DNA of 64,000 bases from Gammaproteobacteria bacterium (GTDB lineage: Bacteria; Pseudomonadota; Gammaproteobacteria; HTCC5015): the NCBI GenBank assembly GCA_016928055.1, contig JAFGLM010000019.1, positions 1 to 64,000 on the forward strand, read 5' to 3'. The notes under the pieces are model-generated. The model was not told the DNA's origin and did not search any database. It saw only the letters and a program-made list of their open reading frames with translations. Position 1 is the first letter of the stretch, and every line of letters begins with the position of its first letter. A program made the position numbers and the translations under genes. Shown here in pieces: positions 50,927 to 58,496 of the stretch.

Positions 50927-51321
50927 TTGGGCTTCGCGTTGCTCACCCCAACCTACATTGATTCGTGATAGTCCCCTCTCCCTCAGGGAAAGGGGATTTT
51001 CAAGGATAGTTGTGTTTGACGCTCGGCGCAGCGGAGTGCGCCTCGGGGTGAGGGGATTAAAAAACTGATTTAAAAGTAATTTTTTGTTTCCCCTCGGCAA
51101 TTGCTCCTGCATTGCTCTACCTACGACCATCCGTGGTCTAGTCATCCTGTCCTTCTCGGCTTTAGCCTCGTGCGTCGCTCTACCTCCTCCGTCCGTGGAG
51201 TCGTCCCGGAGGGAGAAGGGAACTGCTATTGGGTGTTGATAAGGACTTCACATTTTCATAAAAGTCAATTTTGAGATAAGTTTTAGTAAAGTAGGTTGGG
51301 GTGAGCAACGCGAAGCCCAAC
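50926..51321. repeat. Composite repeat block bounded by a perfect 31-base inverted repeat
   Basis: The left arm (50926-50956, beginning GTTGGGCTTCGCGTTGCTCA) starts on the last base of the rsmI stop, and the right arm (51291-51321, beginning GTAGGTTGGGGTGAGCAACG) is its exact inverse. Inside are pieces of the element seen at 45801-46027: CCCCTCTCCCTCAGGGA near 50972 and the right terminal repeat ATTTTGAGATAAGTTTTA (51268-51285). Two related stretches of about 50 bases, each containing GCTCTACCT and CCGTGG, interrupt the interior (near 51095-51150 and 51160-51210). No gene lies in this 400-base gap. Confidence 0.8.
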
Positions 51322-51328
51322 GGTTTGG

Positions 51329-52042
51329 TTATTCTTTTTCAATCTTCCCACTCTGTTCGTTATACGAAAACATCTCCGTTACACCTGAATTTCTCAATTC
51401 AAGATACTCCGTATATCTGGCATCAAACATACTGCGCAACTCGACTGCCTGATCGTATTGCCCCATCAGCCCCAGCATTAATTCACACACTTCACGTACG
51501 GCATGGTTGTCACCGCTTTGTCCGGTGATGTAATCGCAAAGTTGTCGATCTTTTACGTATTGTTCGAATAGCGGACTGGCTTGGCAGTTAACCAGAAAGC
51601 GCAAGCCGCAGCTGCGTGCGATGGCCAGATCCAGCACGTCATCAAAACCATAGGCGATCTGTTGCGGCTTTATACTAAAGTGTTGTTGCAGATGTTCGAG
51701 TGCGGCAAGTTTATTGCGGGTTTTAAAATAAATGGCATTGAAGTGTTCGCGCTCAGCCAGAGCGATGGCGGCAGGATTGCGTTCACCGGTGATGATGGCA
51801 AAAAACGGCAACCGGCCATGCAGCAACCAATAACCAAAGCGCAGCAAATTAGTACCCATGGAATCGATTTCACTGAAACCACTGCCGGATTCGCCCTGTT
51901 TAAAACCATTATTGAACACACCGTCCCAATCAAACATAAAGGCATTGATGTGTTGAAGGTGTTCGGCGACTTTATCGGCAGGCACAAGCAACAAACCGCC
52001 GGCGCGGTGGGTAAAAATCTCCGCAATGGATTGCTGACACAC
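51329..52042 (-). CDS. HAD-family phosphatase resembling KdsC (KDO-8-phosphate phosphatase)
   Basis: 237 residues. Motif I MFDWDGVFNNG, motif II AIITGERN, Lys in FKTRNKLAALEHL, motif IV AYGFDDVLDLA, and a C-terminal AVREVCELML that mirrors the GAVREVC end of KdsC. Differences from KdsC: DWDG for DVDG, GFDD for GDD, and about 40 extra residues before and 25 after. GTG 52042 is the annotated start; the frame stays open upstream into the transaldolase end, so the true start may lie a few codons earlier. Last gene of the kdsA-like operon. The substrate is likely the phosphorylated ulosonic acid made by its neighbours. Confidence 0.75.
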   Translation of the reverse strand: MCQQSIAEIFTHRAGGLLLVPADKVAEHLQHINAFMFDWDGVFNNGFKQGESGSGFSEIDSMGTNLLRFGYWLLHGRLPFFAIITGERNPAAIALAEREHFNAIYFKTRNKLAALEHLQQHFSIKPQQIAYGFDDVLDLAIARSCGLRFLVNCQASPLFEQYVKDRQLCDYITGQSGDNHAVREVCELMLGLMGQYDQAVELRSMFDARYTEYLELRNSGVTEMFSYNEQSGKIEKE

Positions 52043-52059
52043 GACGCTTTGAATATCTA

Positions 52060-53076
52060 TCAGGTGTTTTCGTTCAAATCCTGAATATCGAGAATGCCGA
52101 TGGGTTTATCGTTTTCCATTACGATCAGCGTATCAACATGCGACTTACAGAATGTCTGATGTGCTTCATTCAACAATGCATCGGCATTCACCGTAATCGG
52201 CTCTTTATATTGCATATCGGCCAGGGTCTTTTTCAATGCATCGCGGCCATCGGTCTGAATGAGGCGGCGCAAGTCTCCATCGGTGAAGGCCCCCAGTAAT
52301 TTATTGTTTTTATCAACCACTGTTACACCGCCAAAACCGAACTCGGTCATCTTGACGATGGTTTCAGTCAGATTGGTATCGGCTGTTACCAGAGGATTGA
52401 TCGGACGAATTACATCACGAACCTTGACGGTCATTAAGTGAGTGTGTTCAAAAAATTGTTCAGTGCCGATGGTGGTGAAATTATTTTCAGTGAGCTGTTT
52501 TAAAATCTTGTAAGGTACCGTGACGGTATGCACCCCGATATTAACGGCGTTGCGCACGTGCTCGGCATTTCGCACCGACGAAAACATAATCTTGCCGAGG
52601 TAACCATAGCGTTCGACACAATCAACACACTGTTCTACCAGTGCCAGTGCGTCATGACCCTGGTCCTGCAGACGTCCAACCAGCGGGCAGACATAGGTGG
52701 CGCCGGCTTCCAGTGCCATATACGCCTGCTGCAATGTATAGACCAGATGCACGTTTACCATCAGGCCTTCATTAACCAGTGTTTTACAGACTTTGACGCC
52801 GTCCCATGAAACCGGAATTTTAAATACGGTTTTTTGCGGATCAACGCCGATATCAAGCAGCCGATGCGCCTCGGCATAAATATCGTCTGCTTTACGACCC
52901 AGGGCTTCAACCTGAAGGATGGGAACCATTTTCTGCAATTGCAGGATCATGCCGTCGATGTCAGTGACACCATGACGATGCATAAAAGTGGGAGTAGTGG
53001 TCAGACCGGTCAAAAAGCCCAGTTCAAAACCGGCGCGAATTTCGTTGAGATCAACTGAATCGAGATAAAGTTCCAT
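52060..53076 (-). CDS. Fructose-6-phosphate-aldolase-like transaldolase fused to a CBS-domain pair
   Basis: 338 residues. Residues 1-212 are a small transaldolase/FSA barrel: MELYLDSVDLNEIR opening and the Schiff-base Lys86 in FKIPVSWDGVK (Lys85 in E. coli FSA). Residues about 215-338 are two CBS motifs: VRDVIRPINPLV, then VTVVDKNNKLLGAFTDGDLR, and DTLIVMENDKPIGILDIQDL. The FTDGDLRR phrase is characteristic of the CBS pair of arabinose-5-phosphate isomerase (KdsD). FSA-type enzymes can join glycolaldehyde and glyceraldehyde 3-phosphate to arabinose 5-phosphate, the KdsA substrate. Three bases after kdsA; the role as a KdsD substitute is inference. Confidence 0.8.
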   Translation of the reverse strand: MELYLDSVDLNEIRAGFELGFLTGLTTTPTFMHRHGVTDIDGMILQLQKMVPILQVEALGRKADDIYAEAHRLLDIGVDPQKTVFKIPVSWDGVKVCKTLVNEGLMVNVHLVYTLQQAYMALEAGATYVCPLVGRLQDQGHDALALVEQCVDCVERYGYLGKIMFSSVRNAEHVRNAVNIGVHTVTVPYKILKQLTENNFTTIGTEQFFEHTHLMTVKVRDVIRPINPLVTADTNLTETIVKMTEFGFGGVTVVDKNNKLLGAFTDGDLRRLIQTDGRDALKKTLADMQYKEPITVNADALLNEAHQTFCKSHVDTLIVMENDKPIGILDIQDLNENT

Positions 53077-53079
53077 ATT

Positions 53080-53919
53080 TTATTCCGTGCGAGTTTTAAC
53101 TTCGAGATTATGTAATTCAATAAGTGGCTGCAAAAAAGCTTCCAGATCGTACACGCAAAGTTGGCTGGCTGCATCACACAAGGCTCTGGCCGGTTCCGGA
53201 TGCGTTTCGATAAAAACGCCATCAACACCGGCGGCGACACCGGCTCGCGATAATACCGGCAGATACTGGCGTGCGCCACCACGTGGATCCTTGCTTGGGA
53301 TGCCGTATTTACGAATGGCGTGGGTGATATCAAATACCACCGGATAACCGATTTCATTTAAATGATAAAAAGCGCGCGGATCAACCACCAGGTCGTTGTA
53401 TCCAAAGGCATAACCGCGTTCTGTCAAAATAATCTGATCGTTGCCTGACTCAACGACTTTCTGAGCCGGCTTGTCCATATTTTCCGGTGCCAGAAACTGT
53501 CCGTGTTTGATATTCACTACCTTGCCGGTTTTTGCTGCCACCACCACCAGCGTGGTTTGCATACAAAGGTAGGCGGGAATTTGCAGCACATCCAGTACTT
53601 CCGCGGCCGGACCAACCTGATCAGGATAATGCACGTCGGACAGGATCGGAAAACCAAATTCCCGTTTGATTTCAGCCAGCATTTTCAGACCTTCATCCAG
53701 GCCCGGGCCGAGGTAGCCTTCCAGTGCACTGCGGTTATCCTTTTGAAAGGAGGATTTGAAAATAATCTTGATTGCCAGTTTTTCGGCAACCTTTTTCAGG
53801 GTCTCCGCCGTTTTGAACATGGTGGATTTATCTTCAATGACACAGGGGCCGGAGATTAAAAACAAATCATCCGCGCCGCATTGAATATCACCAACGGCTA
53901 CGATTTTCTTATCAGTCAT
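53080..53919 (-). CDS. kdsA: 3-deoxy-8-phosphooctulonate synthase-like enzyme, metal-dependent type
   Basis: 279 residues from ATG 53919 (an in-frame GTG at 53934 is also possible). It condenses phosphoenolpyruvate with an aldose phosphate, arabinose 5-phosphate in KdsA. Family blocks: FLISGPCVIED, FKSSFQKDNRSAL, LGPGLDEGLKMLAEIK, ILSDVHYPDQ, FDITHAIR and GVFIETHPEP. Cys26 in GPC is the metal ligand of the metal-dependent class; E. coli KdsA has Asn there. Insertion KYGIPSKDPRGGAR is slightly unusual. First gene of the three-gene operon. A canonical kdsA may exist elsewhere, so a variant ulosonic acid is possible. Confidence 0.85.
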   Translation of the reverse strand: MTDKKIVAVGDIQCGADDLFLISGPCVIEDKSTMFKTAETLKKVAEKLAIKIIFKSSFQKDNRSALEGYLGPGLDEGLKMLAEIKREFGFPILSDVHYPDQVGPAAEVLDVLQIPAYLCMQTTLVVVAAKTGKVVNIKHGQFLAPENMDKPAQKVVESGNDQIILTERGYAFGYNDLVVDPRAFYHLNEIGYPVVFDITHAIRKYGIPSKDPRGGARQYLPVLSRAGVAAGVDGVFIETHPEPARALCDAASQLCVYDLEAFLQPLIELHNLEVKTRTE

Positions 53920-53934
53920 AAAACGAACACTCAC

Positions 53935-54444
53935 ATCTGGAATACCGGCTTGGCCGGATTTAACGTTCTTAAATGGCGCACGATTCTAGCACGTCACTCC
54001 GTTTATCACACATCAGCTTCCGGTCTGCCCTGGCTATAGCAGCCCTGTGCTCATATTTCGCTTCTGCCGGCCGAAATAGCGGTTATGTACCCGGCTCAGC
54101 AGATTGTGTGAGCGTTTCAGAGGCATATCTTTTAGCAAAAATGTTGTGAAATGGTGGTGAAAAGCGGTGTAATCTGCCTCGAACAGGACGCGAACACGAA
54201 AAATGCCTGTTTAAAGATGATTGTTTGGCGTATCTGTATTACGCTTCGCCGTCGCCGAAAAAATTCCGGCTAAGTCGGCATAAGAACTGTGTAGACGGCC
54301 TGTGGAAGAGGAATAGTGATTGTTATGTTGTTCGTAACGATGGTGGGGGTAAGGTAACTGGCTTGGTCCGTCGCGGATTAGGCTGCTGGGTGTAGAGGGT
54401 TGTCCGACCGGACTGGGATTCGGATCGGAAGTTTGGAAGGTGTA
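53935..54444. other. 510-base intergenic region between divergent operons
   Basis: Separates the minus-strand kdsA operon from the plus-strand kinase pair and must contain both promoters. Short inverted repeats are present (for example ATTTCG...CGAAAT near 54056-54078), but no terminator, operator or small gene I can defend. The ribosome site GGAAGG lies just before ATG 54445. Confidence 0.4.
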
Positions 54445-55737
54445 ATGAAGTTTTTAATTCTAGATGACAACGCGCGCTCGCGACAAAAACTGATCGAACT
54501 GCTCAGTCTGCGGTGGCCGACTGTCGAATACGAAGAATGGGACCCTCTCGAGTCAGGTCTGCCTGGACCGGATATGGACTGGGCGTCGATCGATCTGTTG
54601 TTACTCGACTACGATATTAAAATCGGCAACGGCCTCGACTGGTATGCGCAAAACCGACCCATGCCACACTTTCCCCACACTATTGTGTTGTCGACTGTGG
54701 CCGATCCTGATATTGCAGTGCGAGCGATTAAGGTCGGTGCCGATAATTATTTGCCCAAACGGGGTCTGAATGCGCAAAAGCTGAATGAAGTTGTCCATGA
54801 AATTCTCACGCATCCGGGCGCCCGACGGGCACCAGTCGGAAACATGTCCTCCGGGCAGGAAGACGGCGATCCATCCCGGGTTATGCATATGCAAAAACCC
54901 AATCCACGCCGGCATTGGCCTCAGATCCAGGGTCATGTGATTGAGAAAAAGATCGGTCAGGGCGGTATGTCGAGCATCTTTCTGGCCAGGCGTGAGCGTG
55001 ACGGTGCCCCGGTGGTCGTCAAGGTGCTGATGCTGGGACTGGCGGAAAACAAAAAAATCGTTCTGCGTTCACATCAGGAATTCAAGCTGATCAGTCGCAT
55101 TCAGAACCGGCACATTGTGAGTCTGTATGAGCATGGCACAGTGGACGATATGCTCTATACCACTATGGAGTATTTCTCCAAAGGTGATCTGAAACTACGT
55201 TTACGTAAAGGCATGTTGCAGCAGCATGCGTTGCGCTATCTGCGGCAGATTGCTGAAGGGCTAAGCGCGATTCATGGTTGTGGTGTGATTCACAGGGATC
55301 TGAAGCCGGGCAATATCATGTTTCGTGATGACGACAGCCTGGCGATTATTGACTTTGGCATATCCAAGGACATCAATACCCAGCTTGATTTGACTGAGGA
55401 CGGTCAAATCATGGGTACGCCAAATTATATGGCACCGGAGCAGGGTAAAGGGCTGTATCGGCCGGATGCTCGCAGTGATTTATACAGTCTCGGTGTTTTG
55501 CTGTTTGAGATGTTGACCGGTAACAAGCCGTATGCTGCACCAACCGGTGCCGCGATCATGTATAAGCATTTGCATGACCCAATTCCAAAACTGCCCAATC
55601 GTTTTTACGATATGCAGGTGCTGATCGATAAACTAATGGCCAAGTTCCCGCAAGAACGTATCCAATCGGCTTATGATCTGATTCATTTTCTGGATGATGA
55701 ATTTCGTTTGGATATGGTGCCGCTGGATTTCGAGTAA
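54445..55737 (+). CDS. Receiver-domain Ser/Thr protein kinase (first of tandem pair)
   Basis: 430 residues. Residues 1-125 are a response-regulator receiver: FLILDDNARSR acidic pocket, phospho-acceptor Asp55 in DLLLLDYDIK, Ser/Thr in IVLSTVAD, Lys in YLPKRGLN. Residues about 160-425 are a complete Hanks-type kinase: IGQGGMSSIFLAR glycine loop, Lys in VVVKVL, HRDLKPGNIMF catalytic loop, IIDFGIS and NYMAPEQGKG. No membrane segment, so it is cytoplasmic. ATG 54445 with GGAAGG upstream is preferred over 54400. A phosphorelay input controlling a Ser/Thr kinase output is suggested. No histidine kinase lies nearby. Confidence 0.9.
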   Translation: MKFLILDDNARSRQKLIELLSLRWPTVEYEEWDPLESGLPGPDMDWASIDLLLLDYDIKIGNGLDWYAQNRPMPHFPHTIVLSTVADPDIAVRAIKVGADNYLPKRGLNAQKLNEVVHEILTHPGARRAPVGNMSSGQEDGDPSRVMHMQKPNPRRHWPQIQGHVIEKKIGQGGMSSIFLARRERDGAPVVVKVLMLGLAENKKIVLRSHQEFKLISRIQNRHIVSLYEHGTVDDMLYTTMEYFSKGDLKLRLRKGMLQQHALRYLRQIAEGLSAIHGCGVIHRDLKPGNIMFRDDDSLAIIDFGISKDINTQLDLTEDGQIMGTPNYMAPEQGKGLYRPDARSDLYSLGVLLFEMLTGNKPYAAPTGAAIMYKHLHDPIPKLPNRFYDMQVLIDKLMAKFPQERIQSAYDLIHFLDDEFRLDMVPLDFE

Positions 55738-55836
55738 GGATTTCAGTACATTCATCAGGGTAATCTGAAACGTAGCCAATACGTTTACCTACTTATATCA
55801 GAAGTTTTTCGGCCCCTGGCCGTAAAGTATTGAAAT

Positions 55837-57105
55837 ATGGCCACCCGCTTACTATTGATTGATGAGAATGTGAAGTTTCGCAATTCTGTGAAACGCTCAT
55901 TGGCGCGTGAAATCCCCGATCTGGTGGTGTACGAATACGATCCCAATGTGGATGGTATTCCGACTCGTAATTTCAACTGGCAAACCTATGAACTGGTGAT
56001 GCTCGACCATAAATGGGCCAAGGCTCACGATATGGGCTGGTTGCGGGAAATTAAGAACAATCCGGAATTTCCTGCGCTAATTATGTTTATCGGTTCGCGC
56101 TGGGGTGCTGCCAACGAGGCGCGCATGCTGGGCGCCGATGAAACACTCAAAAAACGTGAGCTGACACCGGCGCAGTTGACATCCACCATCGATTTTGCGT
56201 TGCGCTACGCACAAACCCGCCGCAAACACCATGATCTGGAGATGCGCGAGAGTACCGGCCCGTCGATTCCCGGTTATCGCATTATCAATAAACTGGCAGA
56301 AGGCGGTATGTCGTCGATTTATCTGGCTCGCCGTGAGCAAGATAATGAAATGGTGGTCATTAAAATTCTTTATTCCGAATCGATTGAGGATGAAACGTTT
56401 GTCGATCGCTTTTTAAAGGAATATGAGTTGATTTCGAAAATCAACGATCCTAATGTATTGAAGATTTACGAAGAAAGTTATTCCGAAGAATTTATGTATA
56501 TGGTGCTGGAATATTTTCCGAATGGAGACCTGCACCGTCGTATTGCCGCCAAACAGGGTTTGCCACTCGCCACCGCACTGCAATACCTGATACAAATCGC
56601 CACAGGTCTGCAGGCTATTCATTCCCGTGGCGTTATCCATCGAGATCTTAAACCTTCCAATATCATGTTTCGTGCCGACGATTCGCTGGCCATTATTGAC
56701 TTTGGTATTTCCAAAGAACTGGCGATTGCCGATGAGTTGACCAGCGATAATATGGTTATGGGTACTGTGGGGTATATGAGTCCGGAAGCAGGCCAGGGTA
56801 AAAAAGTCGATGCGCGCAGTGATTTCTACAGCCTGGGCATTATTTTTTATGAAATGCTGACCGGCAAAAAACCTTATATCGGCAGGGACCCGGCGGATGT
56901 AGTGCTCAAACATGTTAAAGCGCCGATTCCCTGGTTGCCGGAAAAATACAAGCAGGTTCAGGGCTTGTTTGAAATTATGGTGGCCAAAGACCCGGATAAT
57001 CGCTTTCAGTCCGCTACCCGATTGATAGAATTTGTCGAAAGTCGTTTCGCGGATCTATTGGCTATGAAAGTTACGGAAAAAGACCAGAGCGTCTCCAATA
57101 ATTAG
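55837..57105 (+). CDS. Receiver-domain Ser/Thr protein kinase (second of tandem pair)
   Basis: 422 residues, same architecture as its neighbour: receiver with LLLIDENVKFR, phospho-acceptor Asp57 in ELVMLDHKWAK, Ser in MFIGSRW and Lys in TLKKREL; kinase with LAEGGMSSIYLARRE, Lys in VVIKIL, HRDLKPSNIMF, IIDFGIS and GYMSPEAGQG. All catalytic residues are present in both. The two proteins are clearly paralogous but diverged, especially in the receiver, so duplication is old. The 99-base gap has no recognisable terminator; they may be co-transcribed. Confidence 0.9.
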   Translation: MATRLLLIDENVKFRNSVKRSLAREIPDLVVYEYDPNVDGIPTRNFNWQTYELVMLDHKWAKAHDMGWLREIKNNPEFPALIMFIGSRWGAANEARMLGADETLKKRELTPAQLTSTIDFALRYAQTRRKHHDLEMRESTGPSIPGYRIINKLAEGGMSSIYLARREQDNEMVVIKILYSESIEDETFVDRFLKEYELISKINDPNVLKIYEESYSEEFMYMVLEYFPNGDLHRRIAAKQGLPLATALQYLIQIATGLQAIHSRGVIHRDLKPSNIMFRADDSLAIIDFGISKELAIADELTSDNMVMGTVGYMSPEAGQGKKVDARSDFYSLGIIFYEMLTGKKPYIGRDPADVVLKHVKAPIPWLPEKYKQVQGLFEIMVAKDPDNRFQSATRLIEFVESRFADLLAMKVTEKDQSVSNN

Positions 57106-57289
57106 AATTTATATTCGATTACGTTATTAGCGAAGCCATGCGAATGAAAAGGCTAATTTGAGAGACAGCCATAAGTAGAGGTCACGTGGACAGCCAGGCA
57201 AGGCGACGGTAAAATACTGCTCCAGCCGTTTTGGCCGATTTGCGTAAGCAACGTGCTATGCTGCGACCGGCCAGTTAGCAAACAAGCGT

Positions 57290-57325
57290 AAACGGGATAG
57301 ATCTGACAGAGATCGTCCCGTTTTT
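57290..57325 (+). terminator. Terminator-like hairpin in the carA leader
   Basis: AAACGGGA (57290-57297) pairs with TCCCGTTT (57316-57323), with an inner GATCT/AGATC stem and loop GACAG, followed by T to 57325. It ends 40 bases before the carA start. It may terminate the kinase transcript or act as an attenuator for carAB; a short frame MLRPAS (57258-57278) lies just upstream. Confidence 0.7.
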
Positions 57326-57365
57326 CGCATGCGCACACTATTAATAGTAGTAATCGGAGGATATT

Positions 57366-58496
57366 TTGCATCAACCGGCTGTTCTTGTACTGGAAGACGG
57401 CAGCGTCTTTCACGGCAGCTCGATCGGCGTGGCGGGCCACGCAGTTGGTGAGGTGGTATTCAATACCGCAATCACCGGCTATCAGGAAATTCTGACCGAT
57501 CCCTCTTACGCACGCCAAATCATCACACTCACTTATCCGCACATCGGCAATACCGGCACCACTTCCGAAGACGAAGAATCCGGTCATATTGAAGCCAGTG
57601 GTCTGGTTATTCGGGATTTACCCAAATTGGCCAGCAACTGGCGTAATCGCCAGCCACTGGGAGAGTATCTGGAGGAACGCGGCGTTGTCGCCATCGCCGA
57701 TATCGATACCCGTCGACTGACCCGCCTGTTGCGTGAAAAAGGCGCGCAGAACGGCTGCATTATGGCCGGTGATAATCCCGACAAAGGACATGCGCTGGAT
57801 CTGGCTCGCGAGTTTCCGGGCCTGAAAGGGATGGATCTGGCGAAAGAGGTTACGACTGACCAGCCCTATTGCTGGACCGAGAGTGTCTGGCAGTTTAGCA
57901 AAGGTTACAGCGAGCCGGTTGCTAAACCACAATTTCATGTGGTCGCCTACGATTTTGGTATCAAGCGCAATATTCTGCGTATGCTGGCCGCCAGGGGTTG
58001 TCGGATGACGGTGGTACCTGCCAAAACTCCGGCTGCGGAAGTGCTGGCACTCAAGCCGAACGGTGTTTTTCTATCTAATGGCCCCGGCGATCCGGAGCCC
58101 TGTGATTATGCGATCCGGGCTATCCGGGAAATTCTCGACACCAGTATTCCGCTGTTCGGGATTTGTCTGGGTCATCAGTTGCTTGGTCTGGCCTGCGGCG
58201 CGAAAACCGTCAAAATGAAATTCGGCCATCACGGTGCCAACCATCCAGTTAAGGATCTGGAAACCGGACGGGTCATGATTACCAGCCAGAACCACGGTTT
58301 TGCGGTGGATGAAGAAACATTGCCGGTCAATGTTAAGGCAACGCATCGTTCGCTATTTGATGGTTCATTGCAGGGCATCCATCGCGTTGATAAACCGGCG
58401 TTTAGTTTCCAGGGTCATCCTGAAGCCAGTCCCGGTCCGCATGATATCTCGCCGTTGTTTGATCATTTTATTGATTTAATGAAAAGAAATGCCTAA
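57366..58496 (+). CDS. carA: Carbamoyl-phosphate synthase small (glutaminase) subunit
   Basis: 376 residues. Supplies ammonia from glutamine to CarB for carbamoyl phosphate, precursor of arginine and pyrimidines. Start TTG 57366 with GGAGG five bases upstream. N-terminal block [15 protein letters not shown] and [21 protein letters not shown]; class I amidotransferase domain with nucleophile Cys in [14 protein letters not shown] and the His/Glu in [13 protein letters not shown]. Overlaps carB by eight bases. Confidence 0.96.
   Translation: MHQPAVLVLEDGSVFHGSSIGVAGHAVGEVVFNTAITGYQEILTDPSYARQIITLTYPHIGNTGTTSEDEESGHIEASGLVIRDLPKLASNWRNRQPLGEYLEERGVVAIADIDTRRLTRLLREKGAQNGCIMAGDNPDKGHALDLAREFPGLKGMDLAKEVTTDQPYCWTESVWQFSKGYSEPVAKPQFHVVAYDFGIKRNILRMLAARGCRMTVVPAKTPAAEVLALKPNGVFLSNGPGDPEPCDYAIRAIREILDTSIPLFGICLGHQLLGLACGAKTVKMKFGHHGANHPVKDLETGRVMITSQNHGFAVDEETLPVNVKATHRSLFDGSLQGIHRVDKPAFSFQGHPEASPGPHDISPLFDHFIDLMKRNA

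Noticed and set aside
50926-51328. RNase P RNA (rnpB) after rsmI, as in some pseudomonads
   Set aside because: The gap is filled by repeat elements and none of the conserved rnpB core sequences is visible.
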